From Mesoflavibacter sp. (GTDB lineage: Bacteria; Pseudomonadota; Alphaproteobacteria; UBA8366; Aestuariispiraceae): DNA of 64,000 nucleotides. The stretch is taken from assembly GCA_017792345.1 (NCBI GenBank), contig CP051228.1, positions 4,843,658 to 4,907,657 of the forward strand, in the 5' to 3' direction. Of the stretch, positions 38,770 to 48,778 are shown one piece after another (the stretch's first letter is position 1; each line of letters starts with the position of its first letter). Below the pieces are notes generated by a model. It searched no databases. It had not been told where the DNA came from and was given only the letters and a program-made list of their open reading frames with translations. The position numbers and the translations under genes were made by a program.

Positions 38770-39981
38770 ATGGACTATGATGCTTTTTTCGGCGAGCGGC
38801 TGAACGCGCTGAAGGCGCGCGGCGATTACCGGATTTTCGCGGAACTGGAGCGCCGGGCCGGCGACTTCCCGTCAGCGCTGCTGCATGAAGACGGCGCGGC
38901 GGACGACGTAACCGTCTGGTGCTCGAACGACTATCTGGGCATGGGTCAGAACCCCGACGTGATCGCCGAGATGGTGCGCGCGGTTCAGGCACACGGCGCC
39001 GGCGCCGGTGGGACGCGCAACATTTCCGGCACCAACCGGCTGCATGTCCAGTTGGAGCAGGAACTGGCAAGCCTGCATCAGAAGGAAGCGGCACTGATTT
39101 TCACGTCCGGCTATGTCGCGAACATGACGGTCCTGTCGACCCTCGCCCGCAACATTCCGGGCTGCATCGTCTATTCCGATGCCAAGAACCACAATTCGAT
39201 GATCGAGGGCATTCGCCACTCCCGGTCGGACAAGCGGGTCTGGAAGCATAACGACCCTGCGGATCTGGAGCGGCTGATCCGCGAGGACGACCCCGACGCG
39301 CCGAAACTGGTCGCCTTCGAATCCGTCTATTCCATGGATGGCGACATCGCGCCGATTTCTGAGATTCTGGATATCTGCGAGCGGTACAACGCGATCAGCT
39401 ATCTAGACGAGGTGCACGCGGTCGGCATGTATGGCAATACCGGCGCTGGCGTCGCCGAACGCGACGGTGTCATGGACCGGGTCGATATCCTGCAAGGGAC
39501 ACTGGCCAAGGCGTTCGGTGTCATCGGCGGATACATCGCCGCTTCCGCCAATCTGGTCGACTTCATCCGGTCCTTCGGCAACGGGTTCATTTTCACCACG
39601 GCCCTGCCCCCGGGTATCGCCGCCGCCGCCCGCAAGAGCATCAGCATCGTGCGCCAGTCGCCCGACATGCGGGTCCGCCACCAGGAACGCGCTGCGGCGG
39701 TCAAGGCCTCCCTGCGCGCCGCCGGTCTGCCCGTCATGCCGTCCGAAACGCATATCGTCCCGGTTCTGGTCGGCAACCCGGTCGCCTGCCGCCGTGCGTC
39801 GGATCTGCTGATGGAACGGCACCGAATCTATGTCCAGCCGATCAACTATCCGACCGTCGACCGGGGCACGGAACGCCTGCGGATCACCCCGACTCCCTTC
39901 CATGATGACGCCGCCATCCGACGCCTGACCGAGGCCCTGTTGGACATCTGGGGCGTGTTGGACCTGAAGCGCGCGGCCTGA
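38770..39981 (+). CDS. hemA: 5-aminolevulinate synthase
   Basis: Condenses glycine and succinyl-CoA to 5-aminolevulinate, the first step of haem synthesis in alphaproteobacteria (Shemin route). The 403-residue product starts [11 protein letters not shown]. It has the [10 protein letters not shown] and [14 protein letters not shown] substrate blocks and the PLP Lys in [12 protein letters not shown]; it ends in a LWGVL-type tail ([12 protein letters not shown]). AAAGG precedes the ATG. Presence of this gene rather than gltX/hemA (glutamyl-tRNA reductase) supports the lineage call. Confidence 0.96.
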   Translation: MDYDAFFGERLNALKARGDYRIFAELERRAGDFPSALLHEDGAADDVTVWCSNDYLGMGQNPDVIAEMVRAVQAHGAGAGGTRNISGTNRLHVQLEQELASLHQKEAALIFTSGYVANMTVLSTLARNIPGCIVYSDAKNHNSMIEGIRHSRSDKRVWKHNDPADLERLIREDDPDAPKLVAFESVYSMDGDIAPISEILDICERYNAISYLDEVHAVGMYGNTGAGVAERDGVMDRVDILQGTLAKAFGVIGGYIAASANLVDFIRSFGNGFIFTTALPPGIAAAARKSISIVRQSPDMRVRHQERAAAVKASLRAAGLPVMPSETHIVPVLVGNPVACRRASDLLMERHRIYVQPINYPTVDRGTERLRITPTPFHDDAAIRRLTEALLDIWGVLDLKRAA

Positions 39982-40445
39982 TTTTCTCCTGAATATCGGA
40001 GGGTTTGGCGACAGATCGTCGGTTTGAAGCCTGCCAATCCATGCGCATCGCCGCCGCATGTCGCAATCTTTGCGAACTGCGTCGCACACGTAATAAGATT
40101 GAAAAAATTAGTTCTTTTCATTTTCGGGACGGTCGCGCTACGCTTTGACCAAGCAGGGAGTTGGCACGCGTTTTAAAGCGAAGTCGACCCGGGTTACAGG
40201 GAATGCCAGGACAGTCGGAATGCCGACCGTCAGGGACGAAACCGCCTTTGAGTACAAGAACTTGAATCTACCGCTTCGGCGGAACCAACGATCTGGCGGG
40301 ATCGGAATGATCTGGGGGCAGGTTTGAGCTCAGCCAAACCAACCGAATTTTCAGAATTGATGAACACGGCCCATGCGGCCGCACTCCCTTCTGCGCTGTT
40401 GTCGCGGATGGGACAGTCTATTGGGGCGAGGGGGTAATACCGGCC
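39982..40445. other. 464-bp intergenic region before the ABC importer
   Basis: No coding frame here looks real; the 60-codon frame at 40145-40327 has no ribosome site or recognisable protein. An AT-rich patch near 40095-40130 is a likely promoter zone. A small hairpin GTCGG-AATG-CCGAC sits at 40214-40227. The long untranslated leader before the importer could carry regulation, but I see no known riboswitch. Confidence 0.5.
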
Positions 40446-41540
40446 ATGGAACGAGACGACTACATCGTTCGGTTCGAGAACGTTCAGAAAAGCTATGACG
40501 GCGAGATACTGGTCGTTAAGAACTTCAATATCGATATCGAACGGGGTGAGTTCCTGACGATGTTGGGCCCGTCGGGGTCCGGTAAGACGACCTGCCTGAT
40601 GATGCTGGCCGGGTTCGAGCCGGCCACGCATGGCGAGATTTATCTGAACGGTCAGCCGATCAACAATGTGCCGCCGCACAAGCGTGGCATCGGCATGGTG
40701 TTCCAGAACTATGCGCTGTTCCCGCATATGACGGTTGCGGAAAACCTGGCCTTTCCGCTGAAAGTCCGCGGCCTTTCCCGGGCCGATTGCGATGCCAAAG
40801 TGAAACGCGCATTGGAAATGGTGCGCCTGCCGCAGATGGGCGGCCGCCGTCCGGCGCAATTGTCCGGCGGTCAGCAGCAGCGCGTCGCCGTTGCGCGCGC
40901 CCTGGTCTTCGAGCCGGAACTGGTTCTGATGGACGAGCCGCTTGGCGCGCTGGATAAGAATCTGCGCGAGGAAATGCAGTTCGAGATCAAGCACATCCAC
41001 GAAACCCTCGGGGTCTCGGTCGTCTACGTGACGCACGACCAGTCCGAAGCGCTGACCATGTCGAACCGCATCGCCGTATTCGACGACGGCATCGTGCAGC
41101 AGTTGGCGGCGCCGGAAGTTCTGTACGAACAGCCGGAGAACGCCTTCGTCGCCTCCTTCATCGGCGAGAACAACCGCCTGATGGGAACCGTGACGGCGCT
41201 GAACGGCAGCACCGCGCAGGTCAAGCTGGACGGCGGCGGCGAGACGGTCGGCGCGCTGGCGATCAAATGCGGCGGTGTCGGCGAGCGTACGCAATTGTCG
41301 ATCCGCCCCGAACGCGTGGTGATCGGTCAGGACGACGCCGACAACAAGCTGAGCGGCAAGGTCGTCGAGCTGATCTATCTGGGCGATCACATCCGGTGCC
41401 GGATGCAGGTCGGAACCAGCGAGGAATTCGTCGTCAAGGTCCCCAACAGCCATGCGCATGCCGCGCTGAAGGTCGGTGAAGTGACGCCGATCGGCTGGGC
41501 GACCGACGATTGCCGGGCACTGGACGTGCTAGAGGCATAG
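40446..41540 (+). CDS. Polyamine-type ABC transporter ATPase
   Basis: A 364-residue PotA/PotG-like ATPase. It has Walker A GPSGSGKT, signature LSGGQQQRVAVARAL, Walker B LVLMDEPLGALD, and a C-terminal TOBE domain (about 285-360) with RPERVVIGQ. It energises the permeases encoded at 42851 and 44128. The gene leads the operon; GAGGGGG lies about 12 bases before the ATG. Confidence 0.93.
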   Translation: MERDDYIVRFENVQKSYDGEILVVKNFNIDIERGEFLTMLGPSGSGKTTCLMMLAGFEPATHGEIYLNGQPINNVPPHKRGIGMVFQNYALFPHMTVAENLAFPLKVRGLSRADCDAKVKRALEMVRLPQMGGRRPAQLSGGQQQRVAVARALVFEPELVLMDEPLGALDKNLREEMQFEIKHIHETLGVSVVYVTHDQSEALTMSNRIAVFDDGIVQQLAAPEVLYEQPENAFVASFIGENNRLMGTVTALNGSTAQVKLDGGGETVGALAIKCGGVGERTQLSIRPERVVIGQDDADNKLSGKVVELIYLGDHIRCRMQVGTSEEFVVKVPNSHAHAALKVGEVTPIGWATDDCRALDVLEA

Positions 41541-41552
41541 ACCTTAGAGTTT

Positions 41553-41582
41553 TCGGAACCGTTTTGCCCGAGACGGTTCCGA
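41553..41582 (+). promoter_or_regulatory. Perfect 10-bp hairpin between ATPase and binding-protein genes
   Basis: TCGGAACCGT pairs perfectly with ACGGTTCCGA across a ten-base loop. No T run follows, so this is more likely an mRNA processing or stability element than a terminator. Confidence 0.55.
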
Positions 41583-41628
41583 ACCGGAGATTCGGGCGTT
41601 TTGAAACAGGGAAATCAGGGAGTACGTC

Positions 41629-42732
41629 ATGAAATCCATGCATACCCTTGCCACCGCAGCCGCCGCTACGATGCTCGTAGCCTCCGCGGCGCAGGCAGAC
41701 GAGATGACGATCGTCTCCTGGGGCGGCGCATATTCTGCTTCGCAGCAGAAAGCCTACCACGATCCGTATATGGCGAATAATCCGGGCGTCACCATCGTCA
41801 ACGACGAAAGCTCCGCCGAAGCCGTGGCCAAACTGCGCGCCATGGACGAAGCGGGCAACGTGACCTGGGACGTCGTCGACGTCGTGGCCTCTGACGCCAT
41901 TCGTCTGTGCGACGAAGGCCTGGCCATGGAAATCGACCCGGCCACCCATCTGGCGCCCGCGCCGGACGGCACGCCGGCGGCGGAAGACTTCGGCGACCTG
42001 CTGGTTTCCGAATGCTTCATTCCGCAGATCGTCTATTCGACCACGTTCGGTTACCGCACGGATGTCGCCGAATGGGGCGGCAAGTCCCCGAGCACCGTCT
42101 GCGACGTGTTCGACACGGCCACCTTCCCGGGCAAGCGCAGCCTGGAAAAGCGTCCGATCAACAACGTCGAATGGGCCCTGCTCTGTGACGGTGTCGCGCC
42201 GGAAGACGTCTATGACGTTCTCGGCACGGACGAAGGCGTCGCCCAGGCGCTGGCCAAGCTGGACACGATCCGCGACGACATCATCTGGTGGTCGGCCGGT
42301 GCGGAAACCCCGCAGCGCCTCGCCGATGGTGAAGCCGTGATCGGTTCCACCTATAACGGCCGTCTGTTCTCCGTCATCGAAGAGCAGAAGCAGCCGGTCG
42401 CCATGCTGTGGGACTGGCAGGTGTTCGACCTCGACGGCTGGATCATCCCGGCCGGCCTGAGCGACGAGCGCAAGGCCCGCGCGCTGGACTACATCTACTT
42501 CGCCACGGACACGCAGCGTCTGGCGGATCAGGCCAAGTACATCTCGTACGGCCCGGCCCGTAAGTCCTCGGCTCCGCTGGTCGGCAAGCACGCCGATCTG
42601 GGCATCGAGATGGCTCCGCACATGCCGACGGACCCGAACAACGCGAAGACCACCCTGCTCTATAACTACGAGTTCTGGGCGGACAATCGCGACGACATCG
42701 ACGCCAAATTCCAGGCGTGGCTGGTTCAGTAA
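41629..42732 (+). CDS. Polyamine-type periplasmic substrate-binding protein
   Basis: A 367-residue PotD/PotF-like protein with a signal peptide cleaved near SAAQAD. The mature start EMTIVSWGGAYSASQQKAY and the VVDVVASDAIRLCDEG segment are typical of the family. Acidic and aromatic residues expected to bind an amine are present, but specificity cannot be fixed. GGGAGT precedes the ATG. Confidence 0.92.
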   Translation: MKSMHTLATAAAATMLVASAAQADEMTIVSWGGAYSASQQKAYHDPYMANNPGVTIVNDESSAEAVAKLRAMDEAGNVTWDVVDVVASDAIRLCDEGLAMEIDPATHLAPAPDGTPAAEDFGDLLVSECFIPQIVYSTTFGYRTDVAEWGGKSPSTVCDVFDTATFPGKRSLEKRPINNVEWALLCDGVAPEDVYDVLGTDEGVAQALAKLDTIRDDIIWWSAGAETPQRLADGEAVIGSTYNGRLFSVIEEQKQPVAMLWDWQVFDLDGWIIPAGLSDERKARALDYIYFATDTQRLADQAKYISYGPARKSSAPLVGKHADLGIEMAPHMPTDPNNAKTTLLYNYEFWADNRDDIDAKFQAWLVQ

Positions 42733-42751
42733 GAACCGGTCGGAGTTATTG

Positions 42752-42790
42752 CCGGGGGCGGGCACGCCCCGTCCCCGGTGTTTGTTCCTT
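42752..42790 (+). terminator. Hairpin after the binding-protein gene
   Basis: CCGGGG and CCCCGG close a GC-rich hairpin (42752-42778) with inner pairing of GCGGG and CCCGT. TGTTTGTTCCTTT follows. Such sites usually give partial termination so that the binding protein exceeds the permeases. Confidence 0.65.
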
Positions 42791-42850
42791 TGATTATTAA
42801 ATTTTTCAAAGCGTACGGGTAGCGGGGAGCACGAGGGGGATGACAGAGCG

Positions 42851-44122
42851 ATGAGCACAATGACCGACAATCAAAGCGGTCCCATGTTGGCCGCGGACGG
42901 CACACCGCTTAAGGTGAGCCTCGCCCGCGCCCTGCGCCGCCAGAAGATCCGCGCCTTCCTGCTCATCGTGCCGCTCCTGGCCTTCATCCTGATCAGCTTC
43001 ATCGCGCCGATTGGCGACATGCTGTTCCGATCCGTCGAGAACGGCATCGTGCCGGAAACGATGCCCCGCACCGTGGTCGCGCTGGAAGACTGGGATGAAA
43101 CCAGCGGAGAGGCCCCAAGCGAGGCCGTTTTCGCAGCCTTCTATGAAGACATGAAGGTCGCGATGGAGGAGAAGACCCACACCAAACTGGGTTCGCGCTT
43201 GAACTACGATACCGCCGGGATCGCCAGCCTGTTCCGGAAACTGCGCAAGCCGATGGGCAATATCGACGAAACGCAGCCGATCAAACCGCAATTCATCGAT
43301 GCAGAAGAAGATTGGGGCGATCCGGAGGTTTGGCAGACGATCAAGCGTCTGTCGGGGTATTACACGTCCAGCTATTTCCTGTCCGCCGTCGATATGGAAA
43401 GCACCCATGACGGCATACAGATGAAGGACGATTTCGAGCGGATCTATCTGACTCTGCTCTGGCGCACGATGGTTCTGTCTGTCGCGATTACAGTATCCTG
43501 CATCCTGCTGGGCTATCCGATCGCGTTCCTGCTGGCGAACCTGCCGCTTCGGACGTCGAACATCCTGATGATTCTGGTTCTGTTGCCGTTCTGGACGTCG
43601 CTTCTGGTGCGCACATCCTCCTGGATCGTGCTGCTGCAGCAAGAAGGCGTGATCAACGATACGCTGGTCAGTTTGGGCATTCTCGACGATCAGGGCCGGT
43701 TGGAACTGATGTATAATCAGGTCGGCACGATCGTGGCGATGACCCACATCCTGCTGCCCTTCATGATCCTGCCGCTCTATTCCGTCATGAAGACGATTTC
43801 GCCCTCCTATGTCCGCGCGGCCAAATCCCTTGGCGCAAACGATTGGACCGCCTTCTGGAAGGTCTATTTCCCGAATTCGGTGCCCGGCATCGGCGCTGGC
43901 GCGGTCCTCGTCTTCATTCTGGCCATCGGCTACTACATCACGCCGGAACTGGTCGGTGGCACGTCGGGCATCTTTATCTCGAACCGGATCGCCTATCACA
44001 TCTCCTCGTCCCTGAACTGGGGCCTGGCCGCCGCGCTTGGTGTGATGCTGCTGGCCTTGATCTTGGTGTTCTACTGGCTCTACGACCGGATCGTGGGCAT
44101 CGACAACGTGAAATTGGGGTAA
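42851..44122 (+). CDS. Polyamine-type ABC permease, PotB/PotH-like
   Basis: A 423-residue permease with six main helices and the EAA-type loop (AAKSLGANDWTAFWKVYFP). A periplasmic insertion of about 140 residues lies between helix 1 and helix 2 (about residues 60-195). This insertion is seen in many alphaproteobacterial members. It pairs with the downstream permease, which starts five bases later. Confidence 0.92.
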   Translation: MSTMTDNQSGPMLAADGTPLKVSLARALRRQKIRAFLLIVPLLAFILISFIAPIGDMLFRSVENGIVPETMPRTVVALEDWDETSGEAPSEAVFAAFYEDMKVAMEEKTHTKLGSRLNYDTAGIASLFRKLRKPMGNIDETQPIKPQFIDAEEDWGDPEVWQTIKRLSGYYTSSYFLSAVDMESTHDGIQMKDDFERIYLTLLWRTMVLSVAITVSCILLGYPIAFLLANLPLRTSNILMILVLLPFWTSLLVRTSSWIVLLQQEGVINDTLVSLGILDDQGRLELMYNQVGTIVAMTHILLPFMILPLYSVMKTISPSYVRAAKSLGANDWTAFWKVYFPNSVPGIGAGAVLVFILAIGYYITPELVGGTSGIFISNRIAYHISSSLNWGLAAALGVMLLALILVFYWLYDRIVGIDNVKLG

Positions 44123-44127
44123 GAACG

Positions 44128-44982
44128 ATGTCCGCACTGCCTCCTTACGCATCCAAAGCGCAGATCGCCTGGTACTATGGTTTCCGGGTCATCTGCGCCC
44201 TGATCTTCTTCTTCCTGATCGTGCCGATCCTGGTGATCATCCCGCTCAGCTTCAACGCCAGCGACTTCTTCACCTTTACCAAGGAGATGCTGGCTCTGGA
44301 TCCGGATGGATACTCGCTGAAACATTATCGGGACTTCTTCACCAACCCCGATTGGCAGCAAGCGTTGCGCAATTCCGTGTCTATCGCGCCGATGGCGACG
44401 CTGATCTCCACCGGGTTGGGCACGTTGGCGGCGATCGGCCTGTCGCAGAGCCATGTGCCGTTCCGTGGCACCATCATGGCGATCCTGATCTCGCCGATGA
44501 TCGTGCCGCTGATCATCTCCGCGGCGGGCATGTATTTCTTCTACTCCCGCATCGGCATGCAGGGGACCTATTGGGGCGTCGTGCTGGCCCACGCGGCCCT
44601 GGGGACACCCTTCGTCATCATCACCGTGACCGCGACCCTGGTCGGCTTCGACAAGAGCCTGGTGCGTGCCGCGGCCAGCATGGGCGCCAATCCGGTCACC
44701 ACCTTCTTCAAGGTGCAAATGCCGTTGATCATGCCGGGCGTCATCTCCGGCGGGCTGTTCGCCTTCATCACCTCCTTCGACGAGGTCGTCGTGGTCCTGT
44801 TCGTCGGTTCGGCATCGCAGAAGACCCTGCCCTGGCAGATGTTCACCGGGCTGCGCGAGCAGATTTCCCCGACCATCCTCGCCGTGGCGACCGTCCTGGT
44901 GACGATTTCCATCATCCTGCTGACGACGCTGGAACTGCTGCGCCGCCGGGCGGAGCGCTTGCGCGGAATGTCGCCGGGCTGA
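44128..44982 (+). CDS. Polyamine-type ABC permease, PotC/PotI-like
   Basis: A 284-residue permease with six helices and an EAA loop (AAASMGANPVTTFFKVQMP). The ATG at 44128 is chosen because residues before it in the longer frame overlap the preceding permease in another frame. It completes a one-ATPase, one-binding-protein, two-permease importer. Confidence 0.92.
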   Translation: MSALPPYASKAQIAWYYGFRVICALIFFFLIVPILVIIPLSFNASDFFTFTKEMLALDPDGYSLKHYRDFFTNPDWQQALRNSVSIAPMATLISTGLGTLAAIGLSQSHVPFRGTIMAILISPMIVPLIISAAGMYFFYSRIGMQGTYWGVVLAHAALGTPFVIITVTATLVGFDKSLVRAAASMGANPVTTFFKVQMPLIMPGVISGGLFAFITSFDEVVVVLFVGSASQKTLPWQMFTGLREQISPTILAVATVLVTISIILLTTLELLRRRAERLRGMSPG

Positions 44983-45005
44983 CCAGCGTTTCTTATCCTG
45001 AACAC

Positions 45006-45040
45006 GAAAAGGCCCGGACCGGTTCCGGGCCTTTTCTTTG
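45006..45040 (+). terminator. Rho-independent terminator of the importer operon
   Basis: AAAAGGCCCGGA and TCCGGGCCTTTT form a long stem around a short loop, followed by CTTT, 23 bases after the last permease. The A and T runs make it bidirectional. Confidence 0.9.
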
Positions 45041-45144
45041 CCGCCGGCGCATGCGCTCAAAAGCAATTGGAAACTGGATTTAGCCGCGCAAAGCGCCTAT
45101 CTGTACTGCGAACCGTTCGCATGTTTTGAACCGGGATAGGTTGA

Positions 45145-45690
45145 ATGTTTCGCGACAGAAGTTTGGTACCCGCGGAGGCCGTCCGTCTGCTCGCGCTCGG
45201 CGCCCTGATTGAGCGCGACCGCCGCTATGGCGAACTGGCGACCGAAATCCGTTTCTTCACGCAGCGGATCGTCGGTCCCAGCCTGGACCTCTTGGGCTCG
45301 TCGCTGGAACTCCTGCGCATTGAAGGTTTGGCGGATACCGTCGAACATCACGCCGAAGAAGAGAAGACGCTGCTGCGAATCACGCCGCAAGGCCGCGCAC
45401 TGTTCCAGGAATTGATGAGCGCCCAGTTGCGCGCGCCGGTGAACGATGTCGGACGTCTGGTGCTGCTTCTGAAATTGCGCTTTCTGAAACTGCTGCCGCC
45501 CGATTTCCAGGAAGATCAACTCGATCTGTTATGCGATGTCGTTCGGACGGAACGGGCGCGCGCGGCGGATCTGGCCAAGGAATACGGCGATTCCGCCATC
45601 GCGGAATGGATTCAGTTCGACGTCGCGCTGTTCGACCGGCGGCTTGAATGGCTGGAATCGGCTCTGGAAGACCTGGGCGTGACCGTCTGA
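45145..45690 (+). CDS. PadR-like winged-helix regulator (tentative)
   Basis: A 181-residue cytoplasmic protein. Residues 8-80 look like a winged helix: PAEAVRLLALGALIERDRRYGE, a helix at RIVGPSLDLLGSSLELLRIEG, and a wing containing LLRITPQGRALFQEL. The rest is helical, as in the PadR C-terminal dimer domain. No target can be inferred; it is followed by convergent divK. Confidence 0.55.
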   Translation: MFRDRSLVPAEAVRLLALGALIERDRRYGELATEIRFFTQRIVGPSLDLLGSSLELLRIEGLADTVEHHAEEEKTLLRITPQGRALFQELMSAQLRAPVNDVGRLVLLLKLRFLKLLPPDFQEDQLDLLCDVVRTERARAADLAKEYGDSAIAEWIQFDVALFDRRLEWLESALEDLGVTV

Positions 45691-45713
45691 CAGACGAAAC
45701 GCCGGCGGGACGA

Positions 45714-46094
45714 TCAGTTGGCGGGCTCGCCCTGATAATGCCGTGCGATGGTTTCCGCGAATAAAGGAACGTTGATCGGCTTCGACATGTAATCGTCGCA
45801 GCCGGCATCCAAGAAGCGCGCTTCATCCCCTGCCATGGCAAAGGCGGTCACCGCGATGACCGGGATTTCGGAGAGGTCGGGATCGGCCTTGATCGTACGG
45901 GTGCATTCCTCACCCGACATGCCGGGCAGTTGGATATCCATGACGATGGCGCCCGGACGGACGGACTTCAGCAGTTCCAGCGCCGTTTCCGCGTCTTCCG
46001 CCTGATAGACGATGTAGCCGAGCGCGCTCAACAGATCGCTGAACAGACGCATATTCACTTCATTGTCTTCAACGATCAAAATCGGTGGGCGCAT
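45714..46094 (-). CDS. divK: DivK-type single-domain response regulator
   Basis: A CheY-like receiver of 126 residues with D53 as the phosphoryl acceptor (MDIQLPGMSGEE), the acidic pair E9-D10 with N11, and K105. The EDNEVNMRLFSDLL and AVTAFAMAGDE blocks match DivK, which controls the CtrA pathway and cell polarity in Caulobacter. The usual neighbour pleD is absent. Transcribed after the GNAT gene with a 112-bp gap. Confidence 0.85.
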   Translation of the reverse strand: MRPPILIVEDNEVNMRLFSDLLSALGYIVYQAEDAETALELLKSVRPGAIVMDIQLPGMSGEECTRTIKADPDLSEIPVIAVTAFAMAGDEARFLDAGCDDYMSKPINVPLFAETIARHYQGEPAN

Positions 46095-46206
46095 TTGTGG
46101 GCCGTTTCGTCACTTAAGTCTGTGTTTCAGCCGTTTAAGCGGCTTAGGACATTACTGTCCCAGATTAATATTAATGAAACACAAACAGATTGCGCTTCGT
46201 TCCACC

Positions 46207-46704
46207 CTACCCCTTCGCCGCCAAGGCTGCGATTTCGTCATCCTCGATTCGGTAGCTCAAGCGGTTCAGCCTGAAACTGTCCGGGGCAAGCATTTCATAG
46301 AACGTGCGGGCATCCAGGTCCAGTCTGGCCGCATGCCAATCGATGCGACGAATGCCCTCACGTCGGCATTCCTGGGCCAGGGCGACCATCAACGCCTTGC
46401 CGAGGCCCTGGCCGCGCGCCGCCGCCGAGACATAGATGTCCCGCAGGAAGATGCCATTGCCGGCAAAGGCGGCTTCGTAGACGGGAGAATACATTGCGAA
46501 GCCGGCGGGATTCCCATCGCGGTCATCGACAATCAGGCAGCGATAGGCACAGGACCCGGCGGGACCGTCCCGCTCCAGCGCGTCGTCAAAGGCCGTCCCT
46601 TCAAGGGGAATGGGACTTCCATAGAAGGCCAGCATCTCTCGGACCAGTCCGGCGATCCGTGCCATATCCCCGGGACCTGCGGAATATACCTTTCGGTCGG
46701 TCAC
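46207..46704 (-). CDS. GNAT-family N-acetyltransferase
   Basis: A 165-residue acetyltransferase with the acetyl-CoA motif VSAAARGQGLGKALMVALA. The GTG at 46704 is chosen because GGGGCGG precedes it and it lies 22 bases after the S41 protease stop; the frame is open further upstream inside that gene. It resembles diamine- or small-molecule-acetylating GNATs, but the acceptor is unknown. Confidence 0.85.
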   Translation of the reverse strand: MTDRKVYSAGPGDMARIAGLVREMLAFYGSPIPLEGTAFDDALERDGPAGSCAYRCLIVDDRDGNPAGFAMYSPVYEAAFAGNGIFLRDIYVSAAARGQGLGKALMVALAQECRREGIRRIDWHAARLDLDARTFYEMLAPDSFRLNRLSYRIEDDEIAALAAKG

Positions 46705-46726
46705 ATGCCGTGCGCCGCCCCGCGCA

Positions 46727-48052
46727 TCAGTTCTTGAAGGTGCCGCTGTTCCACAGGACGGAGTGGCTGCCCCCCGCATTGCGGACCAGGTCGAGCGCGA
46801 CCTGCAGCGCCTCGTCGACTTCCTCGGTATCCGGATTGTCGACGGCATCCACATTCGGCTCGATACCCCCGTCCACGCTTTTGCCGCTGGGGGTATAGTA
46901 AAGCGCCGTCGTCAGTTTCAGCCCGCCGCCGCCATGGAATTCGAACGTGGTCTGAACCGACCCTTTGCCATAGCTTTTCTGACCGACCACCAAACCACGA
47001 TCGCGGTACTTGATCGCGCCGGCGACGATTTCCGACGCGCTGGCCGACCCTTGGTTGATCAGAACGACCACCGGCAATCCCTCGCTGGGATCCGCCAGAT
47101 CGGCACGGAATTCCTGAGACGACTTGCGGCTTCGGGTGGACACGACCAATCCGCCGCTCAAGAACGCCCCCGCGACGTCGATGCTTTCTTCCAAAAGGCC
47201 GCCCGGATTGCTGCGCAGGTCGACGACATAGCCCCGCAGGTTGCCGGGTCCCGCCTCTTCCTTCAGCCGGATCATCTCGCGCCGCAGGGCCAGCCCGGTA
47301 TCGCGCACGAAATGGGTGATCCGCAGATAGGCGACATTGTCCTCCAGCCGTGCGCGGACCCGTTGGATGCGGATGACTTCACGCGTCAGAGGGACATCGA
47401 AACTGGGCACGCCGCTCCGCGCGACGGTCACCACGACCGTGGTGCCGGGCGCACCGCGCAGCAGTTCCACCGATTCCCGCAGCGACAGCTCCGCCAGCGA
47501 ACTGCCGTCGGCATGGGTCAGTCGATCGCCGGGCTTCAACCCCGCGCGCATCGCCGGCGTGCCGTCGATCGGCGAGATCACCTCAAGCCCGGTCGGGTCC
47601 TTCTTGATCTCGATTCCCAGGCCGCCAAACGTGCCGTTGATTTCCTGATGCAGTTTGGAATAGCCCGCCTTGTCCAGATAGACGGAGTAATCGTCCAGGG
47701 AATGCATCATCCCATTGATGGCGGCTTCGACCAGTTGCGAATCCGTCGCCACGGCGGGATCGGGATAGGCCTCGCGCATGCCTGTCTGGGCGGCGAGGAT
47801 CAATGCCTCATCTTCAATCGGCCGAACATAGTTCGTTTGGACGCGTTGATAGGCCTGTGCGAACAGGCGGACGTCGGCATCGCCGGAATCGGACGGACCG
47901 GGACGGCCGCCGCGATATTCGCTCATCGCCCGTTCGATCTTGCTGGCAGCGTCCCGTGCCTGAGGCGAGGAAATATCCGCCGTGACGGCACAGGCCGCCG
48001 CGACGGCGCACGCCAAACCGGCGGCGATGAGAAGTTTCGTTCCGCGCTTCAT
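46727..48052 (-). CDS. S41-family C-terminal processing peptidase
   Basis: A 441-residue serine protease of the CtpA type. It has an N-terminal signal or anchor (LLIAAGLACAVAAACAV), a PDZ domain (about 130-210, with GIEIKKDPTGLEVISPIDG), and the S41 catalytic core with the Ser in NQGSASASEIVAGA and the Lys in VGQKSYGKGSVQ. Such enzymes trim or degrade periplasmic proteins, including those that release peptidoglycan hydrolases. The start at 48052 leaves a compact signal; 48079 adds nine residues. Confidence 0.9.
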   Translation of the reverse strand: MKRGTKLLIAAGLACAVAAACAVTADISSPQARDAASKIERAMSEYRGGRPGPSDSGDADVRLFAQAYQRVQTNYVRPIEDEALILAAQTGMREAYPDPAVATDSQLVEAAINGMMHSLDDYSVYLDKAGYSKLHQEINGTFGGLGIEIKKDPTGLEVISPIDGTPAMRAGLKPGDRLTHADGSSLAELSLRESVELLRGAPGTTVVVTVARSGVPSFDVPLTREVIRIQRVRARLEDNVAYLRITHFVRDTGLALRREMIRLKEEAGPGNLRGYVVDLRSNPGGLLEESIDVAGAFLSGGLVVSTRSRKSSQEFRADLADPSEGLPVVVLINQGSASASEIVAGAIKYRDRGLVVGQKSYGKGSVQTTFEFHGGGGLKLTTALYYTPSGKSVDGGIEPNVDAVDNPDTEEVDEALQVALDLVRNAGGSHSVLWNSGTFKN

Positions 48053-48169
48053 GTAGAAGAGAATAGTCGAATTCGACATGGTCCGCCAATCGATCCCTTG
48101 GGTTGACGCCGACAGCCCGGCAAGTGGGCATATCGGGCATTTGGGCTGGTGCCCCGTTGCACCACGACG

Positions 48170-48697
48170 TCATTCACCGGCCATAAATTCCCGCGCCCGC
48201 CGCCGATAATGTTCGGCATCGAAATCCAGAAAGCTTTCGTCGTCAGGCCGCATATCACGCAATTTCCGGGCCGGATTGCCGCCCCAGAGCTCACCGGTCG
48301 GGATAACTTTTCCCGGACCGACCAAGGCGCCCGCGGCAACGAAGGAACCGGTCTTCACCATCGCCCCGTCCAGAACGATGGCGCCGATGCCGACCAGGCA
48401 TCGATCCTCCAAGGTGCAGCCATGCAGCCGAACCCCGTGTCCGATGGTTACATTGCGGCCGATTATCGTCGGCCCGGTATCCAGGGTCACATGTATGACC
48501 GTGCCGTCCTGGACGTTCGATCCCTCGCCAACGGTGATGCTTTGGTCGTCGCCCCGCAGCACGGAACCGAACCAGACGCTGGCATGAGCCCCGATCGTGA
48601 CATCCCCCACCAGCACGACGCCCGGCGCAACATAGGCGGTCGGATCGACCTTCGGGTGTTTGCCCTGGAACGGGACGATGATCGGCGTGGCGGACAT
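48170..48697 (-). CDS. Gamma-class carbonic anhydrase family protein
   Basis: A 175-residue left-handed beta-helix protein built of hexapeptide repeats (for example ASVWFGSVLRGDDQ and GRNVTIGHGVRLHGC). The zinc-site His residues in IHVT, GHGVRLHGC are present. It may be a functional gamma carbonic anhydrase or a YrdA-like relative. It is upstream of the S41 gene on the same strand. Confidence 0.9.
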   Translation of the reverse strand: MSATPIIVPFQGKHPKVDPTAYVAPGVVLVGDVTIGAHASVWFGSVLRGDDQSITVGEGSNVQDGTVIHVTLDTGPTIIGRNVTIGHGVRLHGCTLEDRCLVGIGAIVLDGAMVKTGSFVAAGALVGPGKVIPTGELWGGNPARKLRDMRPDDESFLDFDAEHYRRRAREFMAGE

Positions 48698-48778
48698 AAA
48701 CGGCTGAGCCCGGGCAAAACTGAGATGCGCCTAGACTATGGGCTCCACCCCCGCGATGACAAGGCGTGGCGCTGCCGG

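Noticed and set aside
40145..40327. 60-codon frame before the polyamine importer
   Set aside because: No ribosome site, no recognisable protein, and it lies in a likely regulatory leader.
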